From Adineta vaga (lineage: Eukaryota; Rotifera), in contig CP075496.1 of assembly GCA_021613535.1 (NCBI GenBank), positions 11,842,001 through 11,906,000 on the forward strand: DNA of 64,000 nt, read 5' to 3'. The position numbers and the translations under genes are program-made. The notes under the pieces are model-generated. The model saw nothing but the letters and a program-made list of their open reading frames with translations. It was not told where the DNA came from and made no database searches. Positions 1-13,700 of this stretch are shown here, one piece after another. The stretch's first letter is position 1. Every line of letters starts with the position of its first letter.

Positions 1-52
1 ATTTCGATGATATTACTGCTCTTTGATAAAGAACTTCTCTTTCTATTTTTAG

Positions 53-160
53 AAAGTTGATTCATCATCAACGACAAAATTTTCTCTTTGTGAACCTGCA
101 AAAGCAAGCTCAAAATCGGATGGTAGTTTATTAAAAACAAGAAAGAATGAATCTTGGTGA
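53..160 (+). CDS. 3'-terminal exon of an unidentified gene (partial)
   Basis: A polypyrimidine tract ending in AG at 51-52 is followed by 36 codons open to a TGA at 158-160. The reading is Ser/Lys-rich (starts KVDSSSTTKFSLCEPAKASS) and has the codon style of the neighbouring genes. No donor site is visible between 1 and 50, so the intron must begin before the window. The gene runs towards the minus-strand Notch ligand and would converge with it 147 bases further on. No domain can be recognised in so short a tail. It could be a chance open frame, so confidence is modest. Confidence 0.4.
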   Translation, partial: KVDSSSTTKFSLCEPAKASSKSDGSLLKTRKNESW

Positions 161-307
161 TTTTTATCGTTCATGTATTTGATTTTCTTGCTGTTGTTGT
201 TTATTTTTTCCTAATTGATGTGTACATAGTACTAAAGAAAAAAGAAAACGACGAGAGAAAAAACAACTATATGTTTATATGTTTTAAGAACAAAGCAATG
301 AAAACTA

Positions 308-3300
308 TCAATCAAAATCTCGTTCAATTGTAAATGTTTTCAATATTCGTTCGGGATGATATTCTTGATTAGTAAAAAAAAGTGGATTACTGACACCTAA
401 ACGATACGGTTGATAATGATCAATAGGACGTTCACCATATGGTATATCAGAATGAAAATAAGATTGAGGACGATTTGTTAAACCATACCATAAAAACCAG
501 ATAATAATAAAAACTAACATTAAAGAAAATACATAACCAAATACAATAGCTAATGGCCAAAAATCAGTTGGACTAGTTTCATCCTGATTCAATGTACTAT
601 CACGTGATGGAGCAGTGATCGAATCGGCATTGAGATCAAATTCACATCGTTCGCCAGTATATTGTTCATGACATGAACAGGTATAATTTGTTGTAAAGAT
701 TATTGAATGGCATGTACCATTGAATAAACATGGATTCGATAAACATGGGTCAATATGACATGAAGAATCTAAGCAAATACAAAACTCTTAATTAATACGA
801 ATATAACAGCGATAGACAATCTCGCATAGACTTATAGTTTTCTTCTAATAATTCTATCAAAATAAATAGACATATTTTATATGTTTATAGTCTCTCTTTC
901 GGATAGGAAACAATTCAAAGATAAAATCCAGTTCATCACACGAGTACGTTTGACCTGAGAATTATATACTTACCATTACAATTATTTTTAATTAATTCAC
1001 AAAAGGAACCCGTATAAGATGTTTTACATATACATTGTTCATTATGAAATTCATCAAACTAAATCGAAAGAAAAAAGTGAAAATAGTTCTATGATTTCTT
1101 TTTCAGTCAATGAATCTCACCGAACAGATACCATCATTTTGACATAAGCGAGTACATTTTTCTTTTGATGAGGATGATTCTGAAAAAAAAATAGTTAACT
1201 GATTTTCTATTTGCAAACTAATTAATACAAAAACAATACATACGAGAAATTTCACAATATTTGCCTGTATAATGTGCACGACAGATACATTGTACATCAT
1301 GATTAGATTTTGTAATACATATACTTCTATGTTGACAAGGTGAACTTTCACATGGATTGGTTTCTTAATGAAAACAAAAAAATAAATCAATGTGATTGTT
1401 CTGTCAATTTTTCAAATCATCGGACTATTTCTGCGACATGCTTTACTATTTTCTTTTTCTTTCTACATTCAAACTAAACTTACGAAGATAGACGATATTT
1501 AGTATTTCTGGATAGATTAGAAAATTCTATGATATATTTTTGTTTTTCATACTTTTATTCAATACTTACCAATTTCACAATAGATTCCAATGAATGCAGA
1601 TGAACAAATACATTGAAAACTATCTTCAGATTGAATTACACATGTTGAATTATGTAGACATGGTGTACTTAAACATGGTGAATATTCTAGCAAGAAAAAT
1701 TAATATGAATGTTTGTAAAGAAAAAAATAATCAAATTAAAAGTTAATTGTTACTTGTTTTTTGAGAAATAGAAGATACAGTTGTTGATTGAGAAGTATTT
1801 GCATTATTTTGACGTATTCCATAAGTTTCATTTAACCAACGAAAATAGGCGCTCAAATCAGTCGCCAAAGGTGTTTGTGATAAATCTTTTGTTGGTTTTA
1901 TCAATGGTATTTGTATTGATGAGATGGTTGTCGTCGGATCAGATTGTTTATTAGTTCGTCTTGATTGAGTCGTCATTGTTGATGCTAAAGAAATAGTTAC
2001 TTATTCAATGCAAATATTAATTCTTAAGATATAAACTTCTACTTGTTAAAGCTTGAGAACAATCAATACCACTCCAATTCTTTTCACAAATACAAATTTC
2101 TGTATAAAGATCAATTTTGATACATTGACCATGTATACATGGTGTTCGTTCACATGATGTAACAATTTCTATTTTAAAATAAAGAATTTTCTATCGAATA
2201 TGAATATTTACTAATTCATTTTCTTACCAACTTCACAATTTCGACCAGTAAAGCCAAGTCGACAATGACAACGATAAGCTGATGATGGATTACCATCAAA
2301 TAGATTTTCACACGTCGAATTATGTAGACATGGATGACTTGCACAATCAATCTCTCCTATTTAATAATATCAAACATCATTATACAAATGTGCTTAATTA
2401 TTTCCTCAATCTACTTGAAATAAGACGTTGATTACAATTTCCTGATGTCCAATTCTCATGACAGATACATCTTCCATTTCGTGAACAATATCCATGTACA
2501 CATGTTGTTTGATTACATGTACGATCATTATTTGTTAGAGATGGACCTAAAAAATACATTTTCTTCTGTATGAATGAAAATTTTTGAAAGTAACTTACCA
2601 ATCTCACATGTACTACCTGTATAACCCATTGGACATTGACATAGATAACTTCGAAGATATAGAACACATGTTCCATTATTGAGACATGGTCGGTCTTCAC
2701 AGGCACGAACATCTTCGAAAAGAAAGAGACGAGCATTCTTTTGCATCATCATTCATTTTTATCATTTACCATTGAGACAATCTTGTCCAATATATCCATG
2801 TTTGCAAATTTTTTCTCCAGTATTAACATCACAATCATAACGTTGTTCGTTTGGTAGGCAGAATGTTTCACAATCATGATTATAATAATGTAGTGAACAA
2901 TATAACTAAGGATAAAACAAAAAATGTTCGTCAATTCAAAGTGGATTATATTCGAAGAACGAACCGTAAAATCTGCTGTTAAATTAGTATATGTTCCGAA
3001 GAGACTGCGCAGATAAATTCTTTGTGGTTGTGCTATTTCATGCGTACGATAAATTTTCAAATCAATTAATGTTCTTCCATAAAAATCAATCGAATTGTGT
3101 ATTGTTTGATTATGAATATCATCAATATCAAAGACTTCAACAATTAGACCAATGCCAGTCTTATAAAAACAAGAAGAGATATATTGAAAAATTATGGAAT
3201 CATATTCGTTACTTTTGAATAAGGAAATCGAAAATAAATAGTTGGTTGAAACCAAAGAGAAATTAATGATGAACGTTGTTTCTTATTATAAAATGTTAAT

Positions 3301-3679
3301 GGTGGTCTTGATACATGTTGATCAATATTAACAAAATGGATATCATCTGCTCCAACAAAACCAGTAAAATAATCACCTAATGTACAATTATGTGGATTTT
3401 GAAATGGTAAACGTGCAAGACAAAATAAAAATCCTGTATCACATCGACCATCTCGATTGATATCATGTTCAAGTCTTGTATCACACGGACGATTTTCGTA
3501 TGTTAAACCATTTCGATTTTTATAATGAAGTAAACGTAATGAAAGTGTTACTTCACCATAAGATAACTATGATCAAAGAAGAAAAAAAAGAAATTTGATT
3601 TTGTTTTTTTCAATCAATTTTAACAAACTTTAAGAATTGCAAAATCATAAACAAGAATAATAACTAACCATTGTACCAT
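308..3679 (-). CDS. Delta/Jagged-type Notch ligand (DSL family), multi-exon
   Basis: A single-pass membrane ligand that would activate Notch on a neighbouring cell. The first exon (ATG at 3679) encodes a signal peptide, MVQWLVIILVYDFAILK, and is spliced in phase 0 to an MNNL-like region with paired Cys (about 3566-3240) and a C2-like stretch. A DSL-like domain (about 2905-2770) has the typical Cys pattern but lacks the aromatic/Gly core of classical ligands. About eight EGF repeats follow, ending at 620, interrupted by a Ser/Thr-rich spacer (1976-1743). The transmembrane helix is at about 560-480, and the tail is about 60 residues ending at TAA/TAG near 308. Most EGF repeats occupy their own exon with short introns. 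Delta versus Jagged cannot be decided: no von Willebrand C domain is seen, which leans towards Delta. An acceptor at 3714-3715, upstream of the ATG, suggests a 5' UTR intron or trans-splicing. Confidence 0.82.
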
Positions 3680-4830
3680 GTCGTCTTCTTCCGTACATAC
3701 TCGTCAAACACAATCTGAAAAATTTATTCTCACAAGTAAACGTGAAGAATTCATGTTGAATGAATGTGAGAAAGAAAGCGAAATGTATACATTCAATGTA
3801 TATCTATAGAAGATGGTCAATATTGTGTACACGCCCTCGTCTTCATTTTCTTCTAAATGAGTGTTTACCTTGGGGTTATTAGCTGCAATATGCTTAGACA
3901 TTCTTGTTTTCTTTCTTTGTTTCTTGTGCGACTGTCAAGCCTATTGCCTACAATGAGATGCAATTTTTGATCTTTTTACCGCGTCTTCCTTTTTGTTTTA
4001 CTGATGTTGCTATTGTTTCTATCGAATATACAACGAATTAATTTGAATTAATATGATGAAGAAAAGAACAAAGAATGACGAGACATTTCTCTAAGTCTAG
4101 GGAGCAGTATGATCATCAATCGTTAATTGTTCGAAAATACGATTGTTTATGTAATAATGATTATTATCTAAGACGTATGTTAAATTTCAGAAATTCAAAT
4201 TTGAATAAGAACAAGAATAATTGACAAATATGTGTGAAAAGTCGACGGAGTGCGCAAATATTTAAAAAGAGATCAAAGAAAAAACGAATAGTTTAAGTGA
4301 TTCTATCTCATTTAGTCATTGCTTTGCTTATTTCGAAGGTACATTTTGTTTTTATATATGCATTCATGTTTACGAATCATTACTTGTGTGAATATATGCT
4401 TTGTTATCTTTTGAAACTTATCGGTATATATTTATGTCATCAATTGCCGAACTATTCCTAAATAAAGTAAAGCATTGTTTATATGATGAAACGCTGTTAC
4501 ACAAGGCTAATATTATAATCGATGCTGTATATAAGTATTCAAGTATCAATGACTATAGAATAGTACTTCTTTTTCATCTAGACATATGTAAGAGATTGTT
4601 CAATTTGATAACAAAAGATATTCTTTTTTGTAAAGCGATAGTATGAACACTATTTCTGTTATTTTCTGAAGAACAAAAGATTTATCTTTTATTTTAAAGT
4701 TTTTATTTTATTAGTATTTATAAATTAACATAATCGCGAAAAAGTGACGATATCTGAACAAGTTAGATTCAACTAACTTTTCCATATTCGTCTTACTGCA
4801 AACTTGTTTTATTGATAAACTATATTGACC
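3680..4830. other. Intergenic: 5' flank of the Notch ligand, 3' flank of the PLAC8 gene
   Basis: AT-rich sequence with scattered short open frames and no family signal. The longest (4401-4646, plus) has biased AT codons, no acceptor or poly(A) context and no recognisable motif. The first 200 bases probably hold the promoter and 5' UTR of the Notch ligand. Confidence 0.6.
4808..4813 (-). terminator. Poly(A) signal of the PLAC8-family gene
   Basis: AATAAA on the minus strand, 18 bases past the stop codon at 4831-4833. Confidence 0.55.
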
Positions 4831-5341
4831 TTACGTTCGTGCTGGTTGCTGTATAACAACAGGTGCATCTTGACCAGATTTGACAGCTACTGAAGGTTCA
4901 TTTTCTACAAGAAATAAAAGATGAATTAACATTTCGTTAGAACTATTCGAAAATAGCATACCTCTGGATTTCAATTCACGAGCTTCTTGACAAAGAGCAC
5001 AAGGACTACAACATATCGTCGCAGGTAGATCTCCACATGAATCTTCTTTTAAACTATATTTTTTACGTAGATTTTGTCGTTCAAAATAATGTGGAATGCA
5101 ACACAAATAAAAATTAGTTGCTAAACCATATAAACAACACATTAGAAAACAATTTTTTCCATCGATTTTTGCAGCATTTGAACCAAATAAACATGGTGTA
5201 CAACAAAATCCATAACAGCAAGTTTTTCCATCCTTACAACAGTCAAATATTTTTTCTATAATAAATATATACAATAATCGAAGTTTTTTTTTCTTTAGAT
5301 AATTATTGTTATTTACCATTCCAATCGTTTGTACCTTCCAT
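4831..5341 (-). CDS. PLAC8-family cysteine-rich protein
   Basis: Small Cys-rich protein of 130 residues in three exons: 5341-5317, 5255-4962 and 4904-4831. Both introns are phase 1, and the spliced length is 393 bases (131 codons). It starts MEGTNDWNEKIFDCCKDG. The core has the PLAC8 arrangement: CC near the N-terminus, then CCYGFCCTPC, a hydrophobic Cys-rich stretch, and a closing CCSPCALCQEARELKSR that matches the family's C-terminal CxxCQxxREL signature. In other animals and plants PLAC8 proteins (cornifelin, Ponzr1, plant FW2.2/PCR) sit at membranes and are linked to cell-size control or metal export. The role here is not predictable. The C-terminal 20 residues are Gln/Pro-rich and family-atypical. 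Confidence 0.85.
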
Positions 5342-7358
5342 GTTCAATTGAAGAAAGAAAATAATACAAAAAAATCTAGAAAGAAAGTTTTGAGATCTAT
5401 ACTAACATTAAAATAAAGTAATCAGTTTGTGGAAAATGGGAAATATTTGTTGATAATGATGCACGTTGATATTCGATAGCGACAAAACTTTATTAAATTG
5501 GAGCGATAGTGTACAATCTGGTCATTATAACATAAAAACAAGTAAGTCTACCTGTTTTATACGAGAAAAACGTATCAATAACAAAACAAGTCAAGCCAAA
5601 AGCATTTTCTCTTTTTTTTTCATACTTACTTTCTTCTACCTTATAAAAACAAGATTTTGATGAGTATGTCACGCTTGATCAATATCTTTTCATAAAAATC
5701 AAAAGAAAAAAGAGAACATTTTGATGAAAGTGTATATTGATCTATTGCGTTTATAGATTTGAATATATAATTATTTCTTGATCATTATAGCAAACGTCAA
5801 TTCGTATATGATATTTTTTCGACAAAATATAAATGTGATTGTATCACACGTGGAAATCAATCGTACGATATTGTAAAGCACCAAAATATGATGTAATAAA
5901 TTATATTAACTATAAGATATTATCCATAAATTGTGTATGACCTGAATAACTACTGTATATAGGTAAAGACTATCGTGTTTTTGTTTTTTAAAGTACTGAT
6001 GTAAATTACTTCGACCTTTTAGTTTCATTTGAATTCTGTTTTTTGTGCCGAAATATTTCGTTTATCTTCAGTTAGATTCTTTTGACGGGAATAGAGGTGC
6101 TTTACTGAATATCACTTTTTTTGAAAACAATTATATATAGTTCCGGTTCATGTAGCCAGATAGATTATGGAGTAACGAAAATGCATGTATATGTATAATA
6201 CCAATAGTTCCGTATAGTTAAAACTGGTTTGGACTATGGAAGTGTCGAAATTATCCTTATGTTTTTCATGAAAAACAAGCATTTTAGAGAATCATTATGT
6301 CAGATATGGCTCCTACAGTAAACAGAAAGGAAATCGATTTATTCTGATATGATTATCATGTACAGCAAAGCATAGTACTGCTATATGTGCAGACGATATA
6401 TTGGAAACTGTAAGGTCAACGTTAACAAATCTTATGAAGGCTCTTCCATACTGATATTCTAAAAATATTTATCAATTATTTACGCAGATATGTTACTAAT
6501 GTATAATCTTTCGAAACAATGTTTGATCTTAAAAGACGATTTACATAGTTTGAATTCATTCCGACAGAAAAATTCTATTTTCAAAAAATCAAGGTCATCA
6601 TATGCAAACTGTATTGATCTTCTTTGATTCGATTTCGATTCATTAATCAAAAAATGTCTTGTAGACAAGGTTGTTCTTTCCAAAAGTCAATGTACATTCA
6701 GTTTTTGTATTTCTTACCAATAAAACAAAATAAAAAGCATACAAAAGTCTTGCTTTGATGACAAGAAAGGTTTCATTCTTTTTCAAAACTGTATCAACAT
6801 CAACTTGTCACATTCTTTACAGAACATTTGTGCTTCATCTGATTGCACCCGCAAAGTTTTCCATCAAGAATTATTTTGTGCCGCCATCTCACCAATCTCT
6901 TTCAGGTAATTGACTGACTAAGAATACCAGTCATCCAATCGAACGATTTATCGACTTGTAATTCAATCGTATGTTATGTAGCCCAAAACTTGATGTCACT
7001 TTTTTCTTCTTCGATAATAGTCTGTAAATGAAAGAACGCAAAAAAAAACTAACATGTCGCCTCGTGATAACTCTGTTACATACAGATGGAGCAAGCAATA
7101 ACTCTTTTCTTCTCGACTTTGTCTATCAGGGCTCCGCGTGGAATGGGATGGGACGGGACGAAAAAAATCGTCCCATGGGATAATTTTTTATTCCGTGCAT
7201 CCCATGGTATGAGATGGGATCGTCCTATCCCACGCGGAGCCCTGTTGTCTATATATTTCTTTGATAGATGAAATAACTTTAGGGACAAGTCGAATATTTC
7301 CTTATCAATATATAATCTAATCATATATTGTTTATCAAAATTATTCAATTGAACATTG
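5342..7358. other. Intergenic region upstream of ERMP1, carrying a MITE
   Basis: About 2 kb of AT-rich DNA. Open frames on either strand are short and AT-driven and show no motif. The only structured part is the MITE at 7127-7244, which lies about 115 bases upstream of the ERMP1 start codon and so may fall in its promoter or 5' UTR. Confidence 0.6.
7127..7244. mobile_element. 118-bp hAT-type MITE (non-autonomous DNA transposon)
   Basis: The ends are perfect 15-base inverted repeats, CAGGGCTCCGCGTGG at 7127-7141 and its reverse complement at 7230-7244. Imperfect complementarity continues inwards through GGGAT/GGGAC runs. The internal palindrome TCCCATGGGA is at 7171-7180. The element is flanked by an exact 8-base direct repeat, TTGTCTAT, at 7119-7126 and 7245-7252. 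An 8-bp target duplication with CAG-G starting termini is the signature of the hAT superfamily. It is much more GC-rich than its surroundings and has no coding capacity, so a transposase in trans would be needed. The near-palindromic sequence creates mirror-image open frames on both strands that are not genes. Confidence 0.88.
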
Positions 7359-10300
7359 ATGAATAGACAAACTGAAGAAATTGTTTTATTATCAACAATT
7401 AAGCAAAAACAATTTCAAGAAGAAAATGAAATCTTTCTTGATCTGCACAATCATTCTATTAATGATACAACACATGAACAATATCCATATATATTTAAAC
7501 GGTATATCTATTTATATACATACATATAAATGTCGAAGATAAGAGATACAAATCTTACTAATGTCATTTCGTTTGATGAAATATACGAGTTCATTTTTTT
7601 TCTCTTCTTTTATATTAAAGATTTAACTTCGATAACTCCTTCGACACTAGACATTATTATAAGTATACATATTCAAATCATAAAAGTTACCAAAAAAAAA
7701 AGAAAAGAAAGAACGAACATTGTAATAATATATGATTAGAACAAAAAGAAAAACGATATACCGAACACTTTTCATAGACTCATAAAAGTTCGATTATCAA
7801 GAAAAAGATGTCCTTGACAAGTGATTTTCATATACTATTTCATTTTGAAAGTAAAGAATATGATAGATAACAAAGTTTCTGTAAAGAATTTTCCTTCGAA
7901 AATTCGTCAAAGGTAAAATCAATTTATATTCATTCAAATGTACATTATGTGTTCTATTGTTTAGGTTCATCAAACCAATTAATAAAAGATGTATATACAA
8001 ACATCTTCTTCTATGGGTAATTCTTTTCGGTTGTTTATTTGTTCTTGTTGCTCCACTTGCTCTTCATTTATCATATGTTTTACCAACCGTTAAATCAAGA
8101 ACAATATCATTACATGAATTTAGTGAAGAACGTGCTCGTGATTTTTATTCAAATTTAACGGAATATGGTCCTCGAGTTAGTAATACAAATGCTGATTATC
8201 GTACACGTGCTTTTCTTATTGCACAAATCGATAAAATTCGTTCGATAGCAAACACATCTATTCAATTTGAACTTAATCTACAGAATTATTCTTCTGAGAA
8301 CATTAAAAATTTACAAAATATTGCTGTTCGAATATCAAATATCGATTCACTTCCCAACACGCCATGTTTAATGTTAGCTGCTCATTATGATTCAGGTATG
8401 AAATCGAAAACTTCTTCTAGTTTTGTTTGATCGATATCTATTTAATATCTTTTGAATAGTTGAATTTAGTCCAGGTGGTAGTGATGATGGATCAGGTGTG
8501 GTCATTTTACTTGAAATTCTTTCGAATTTAGTTAATGATCCATTGATAACATTTTCTCAAATTAATTTAATCGTTCTTTTTACAAGTGCAGAAGAAATGG
8601 GTTTAGTAGGTGCAGATGCATTCATTTCGTTTCATGAATGGAAAAATGTTATACGTCGATTTATTAATATTGATTCAACCGGTGGTCATGAAAAAGCAAT
8701 TCTATATCGTGTCAAACCATCTCAAGTAGATTTTGTTTTGAAATTTTTGATAATCATTTTCTTTTCTATTTTTAGTTGATTAGAGATTATGCTCATGTTC
8801 CAAGACCACATGCGAATGTAATTGGTGATGAAATTCTTGAATTAACTGGATCTGATACTGATTATAGAATTTTTACTAGAAAAGGTTCATTATTAGGATA
8901 TGATTTTGCTTATTATCTCGATGGTTATAATTATCATACATTACTTGATAAACCATCGATTGTTGAAATAGGTGCATTACAACATTTAGGTGAAAATATT
9001 CTCTCATTATCTCGTTATATTCTTCTTGGTAAAGTCGATCTTGAACAACCAGAAAGTATTATTGATGATGATGATTTAATCTATTTTGATATTCTTGGTC
9101 GACATTTAATAACATACACAAAAACAACATCTATTATTGTACAATCCATTCTTATTGGATTTGTTGTTCTAATTGGAATATTCGTTATTGTTTTTGATCA
9201 TGTATGGTATCAAAGAAATTCTTTAAGTGATAACTCAACATTTTCAATTTATTTTTATTTTAATTATCCATTAATACTTCGGATTCTTTCTATATTGATT
9301 TTCTTTCTATGTTATCTTTTAACAATGCTTTTCGGAATGTTATTTTCTATTCTTATTGCTTTCATTATATCAAAAATTCGACCATTATCATGGTATGGAA
9401 ATTCGACATTAGCTATGTTTCTTTTTGGTTTACCTTGTCTTATTGGTATTGTGCTTATTGAAATTTTATGGTCATACTTACGTCGTTTATTTCTATCGAA
9501 ATATCCGAAAAAGAATCCAATGGAATTAAATACAATAAATTATATTGATCGACATTGTTTTAATTTTGAACGTCATTTAGCATTATTATTGGTTTTCGTC
9601 TTTTTTATGGCTATATCTATTGCGATTGGTTATCGATCATTATATTTATTTCTTTTATGGTCAATATTTCTATGTCCAATCTATTTAATTATCATTTTAA
9701 TCGAATTTAGTTTTCGATGGATAAAAAAACATGTTTTTATTATTTTTAATGAACAAGGATGGTATTGGTTATTTGCACCTTATATTGCTATTTTAATACC
9801 ATTGATTCATACCTTAGAAATGACAAGTCGTCTTCTTCGTCTAGCAATACCTATGATGGCTCGTATGAAGTCTTCTTTAATTCCTATTTCACAAGATCTT
9901 TTAATTTGTATCTTAATTCTCATCCCAGCAGTGATATTTTTTCTTATTTTCCTACCAAATATTCAACGAACAATGAATTATAGTCGAACATTGATTCTAT
10001 TAATTATTAGTGGTATTATTGTATTTATAATTGCATGTACAAGACAACCCTTTACAAGTACACATCCTAAAATTCTTGATGTTTCGCATAATTCACGAAG
10101 TAATTATAGATTAATGAATTCTGATTATTTTCCAATACTTATTCCGATGTCTTCATATCAAGCATCCATACAACTTAGAACCAAGGACAAGACCCTTGTT
10201 TCGCCAATAATTGATCAAATTTCAAGTCGAATTGGTTTTACTATACAAAATCGTTCATGTTCATTACCAGAGAGATGTTCATTCGATGATACATTTAATC

Positions 10301-10641
10301 GAACGAAACCATTCAAACAAGTCGAATTTACTTCATTAGATAATTATAATACTTATCGATTTACTGTTCGACATGTTTCTTCCTATCAAATTGATATATC
10401 GTCATCGAATGTCATTGAATATGATTCATCGATAATACCACGAACGGAAACAATTATAGATGTTCACACATATTCATTCAGATCGGTCTCGTTTCATGTT
10501 AATATAACATTAAGTCGATGTGATATACAAGATTCGCCATTTCTTCAATCATTAACTCAACATGTACCTCATATTGTTATGTGGGGCCATGGACGTTGTC
10601 GAGCATTAACAGATACACTTTTTCTAACTTTAAATGAATAG
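7359..10641 (+). CDS. ERMP1: Endoplasmic reticulum metallopeptidase 1 (M28 family)
   Basis: Zinc aminopeptidase of the ER membrane, family M28 (ERMP1/Felix-ina). Four exons, 7359-7501, 7965-8395, 8460-8725 and 8776-10641, give 2706 bases, or 901 residues, close to the about 900 of animal ERMP1. After an N-terminal cytosolic segment and one membrane helix (LLLWVILFGCLFVLVAPLAL), the lumenal peptidase domain shows the metal ligands in order: AAHYDS, GGSDDGSG, TSAEEMGLVGA, NIDSTGGHEK and YNYHTLLDKPS. About eight further membrane helices follow, then a lumenal C-terminal domain. All ligands are present, so it should be active. The start ATG at 7359 is chosen because it splices in frame (phase 2) to the exon at 7965. 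The gene converges with agrin, the stops being only about 117 bases apart. Confidence 0.93.
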
Positions 10642-10758
10642 TTTCTTCTTGTTACTTAATACTTTCTACCCAATGAAGTCGAAATTTTATTAATTATCAA
10701 AAAAACAAACAAACAAACAATGAAATGAAATGGAAAAAAAAATACTGTCTAAATGTTT

Positions 10759-13700
10759 TTATCCTGCGATATTTTGACATAGTTTTAGAGAGGAATTTTG
10801 ATTAATTTCGTCATTAAGTAAATCAAGAAAATATTTATCAAGAAAAAAGTTTTTTAAACATCCACGATAGGCTCGACAATGTTGTTCATTATAATTACAA
10901 AGTTGATGATAACCACCGATATGAATATAAGTTGGATATGGACGAAATTCAGTTATACGACTTGATGATACAACACGACGAGGATAATTTTCATCAAGTT
11001 TCATTGTTATTCGACGACGAAATCTAAAAAATAGAAAGCTTTTAATAGTTTTTTCTTTTAGTTTTTGTAATGTTATTCAACCTTTCGATTTCAATTCGAT
11101 GCCATTGACCATCATCAATACGAATTTTTGTAATGAGAAAAACTTCATTCGAATCTTTGTCAAGTTTAGCTGTAAATTGTAGAAATCCATTGACAATTGT
11201 CAGAGATAAATATTGAGAAAACACACTGGTAGTTGTATTTCCAAGATAAAAAATCAAGCCCGAAGATGTAGTCGTACGAAATTGTAATTTGAAATAATTT
11301 CGATGAAAATTTAATGGTAAATATGAATAAATTAAGTTCTGTTTTCCATCTAATTCAATTGACATTTCATTCGAAAGCAATTGTTTTGATCGTAATTGAC
11401 ATGTATAATTATTCAATTGAATTTGTTGACAAATTTCATCTAATGCACATGGATTTGGATGACAAGGATAACCATTATATTCACTTATATTATATAATTC
11501 AATTGCATCTTGACGAATATCTTTTAATGAATGATTATTAACAATAATCTAAAGATGAAAAATATAGACAATGATTTGCTTGTTGTTTTTCATACTTTTT
11601 GTATGGCACCATGAAATCCTTCGAAGAGAATTGAATTATATAACATATCGAAAGAACGATATTGAATTGGAAGATTGCCAATAAATGTAAATGAACGTGG
11701 CCAAAGCATGTTTGATGAAAATAATTCATAAGTAACAACAGATGGTTCTTGATCGACGATTAGAGATAGTTTTTGTCCATGAATTTCGATTAAACATTGA
11801 TGCCATTTATTTAATTCAATTGGATAACGAGAACTAAAACAAAATTTAATAAAATAAATATATATAATTATATATTAACAAATCGTTCGTTCACTTATGT
11901 CAATAATAAAAGTTAATTAGTTATAAGAAAATGCACGATCATTATAGAATATCAAATATAAATTATATAATAACTACTGTTAATGAGTTCATTCTAATCA
12001 ATAATTATCGTTTTCATTTAAAAAATTACCTGAGAGATATTGTTTTACTTCCAATCATAAGATTACATATGACTATTCGGCGTTGAAGAAAAATTGTAAA
12101 ATATCCTTTTTTTGCATTGACATGATCACTATAGATTAATAAACCTAAATAGATACAAAATTTATCATGTGTGATATATATATATACCAAGACAAAAATC
12201 GAACCCGATGGATTTTCGCTAAGAAACCAAATTTCAATTGTAAATTTTCCTGTATGTTCTATCGCTTCAATTGGAGGACGTTTTATGTAACTATTCGAAT
12301 AGAATCCTGCGACATATTGATGATCTATTCAAAAGAAAACATTTCATTGAACAAGAAATATTGATCATAATCAAACCTGACGAACAATTTGAACAAATAC
12401 ATGTATAATTATTTGGATAGATATTGATACATTGTTGATCATAGGTACACGGTTTTGTTGAACATCGATCAATTGATGATGTCAAACAATCTGTATTTGA
12501 TGATGATATATAATCATCACAGATACATTTATAACTATTTGCATCATTATTTCGTATTGGCATACAACGAGTTTCATTTTGACATGATGCAACACCTGAT
12601 CGACATGGATTTGCAATACATTCATCTAAAAAACAAATGACAATGAGAAAAGAGAGACAACAAACGAATGATGGATCAAACCAATATTTTGTGCACTAAG
12701 AATTGTATGATGATCAGAATTATTGAATGTTAATCGTCGTTCATTGATTGATAATTCATGTATACATCCTTGAAAACCTTCATCAAGATGAAACCGTTGA
12801 TAGAGACTAAAGAAATGAAATTTCAATCGAAAAATAAAATACATATAAAAGAAATAATTACGATTGAAGAGAATCTGGTAAACCTCCGAGATATAATGTA
12901 CTCTTAAATGAACTACCAAATGGTAATAATCCTATTGAACAAAAACAAAATAAGAAGAGAAATTCTATCATCAATTTATACTTGATGAAATATTTCCATC
13001 ATTTAATCGTGCACGTATTTCATTATGTAAAATATGTACTTGTAAACGAGCATATTTATCAAGTTCAATCATATCGGTTAATTGAATTGTCGATATAAAA
13101 TGATCAAGACGAACCCTTTGATGATAAGAAAAGAAAGAAAATTTCTACTCCGAGAAAGTAAAAATGATTATTCTTACGTTATATCGAGAATTTTATTTCG
13201 AATAGAAATAATAAAATAAAATTCAGTTAATTTATCATCAGCATAGAGAAGTAAACCATTTTGATGTTCAGATGCAAATATTAAGTCAATACGTAGGAGT
13301 TGATTATCGCTCTGTTTTGTAGAGATTTGAAATTTAAGCTCAAAATATGATTGTCGATTAAAATGAGGTATTGTCACTTCAAATTCTATAAAAAAAAAAA
13401 AGAATAATCAGATCAGAAGTAAATAAGTAGATTGCAATAGCTTAGAAGAGATTAGAATGTGTGAGGGAGTAGATGAGAGCATCTTGATCAGACAGGATCT
13501 TTAATTTTTGATAAAAGCTTACTTTCATGACAATGCCGTCCTTGCCAACCAAAAGCACATAAACATTTATAATTTCCGTCTGGTCGATCGATACAAGTCG
13601 CATGATTTTCACATGGTGTTCGTCGCATACAAGCACCCATAGTTGTACGACGTACAGGATTAACTAAAGCAACAAAAAGTAGATACTTTATGTTATCATG

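Noticed and set aside
4401-4646. 81-codon open frame on the plus strand
   Set aside because: No signal, motif or splice and poly(A) context; composition follows the AT-rich background.
7076-7348. Open frames on both strands with near-mirror peptides (RAPRGMGWDG / APRGIGRSHLIPW)
   Set aside because: They are produced by the palindromic MITE and not by a gene.
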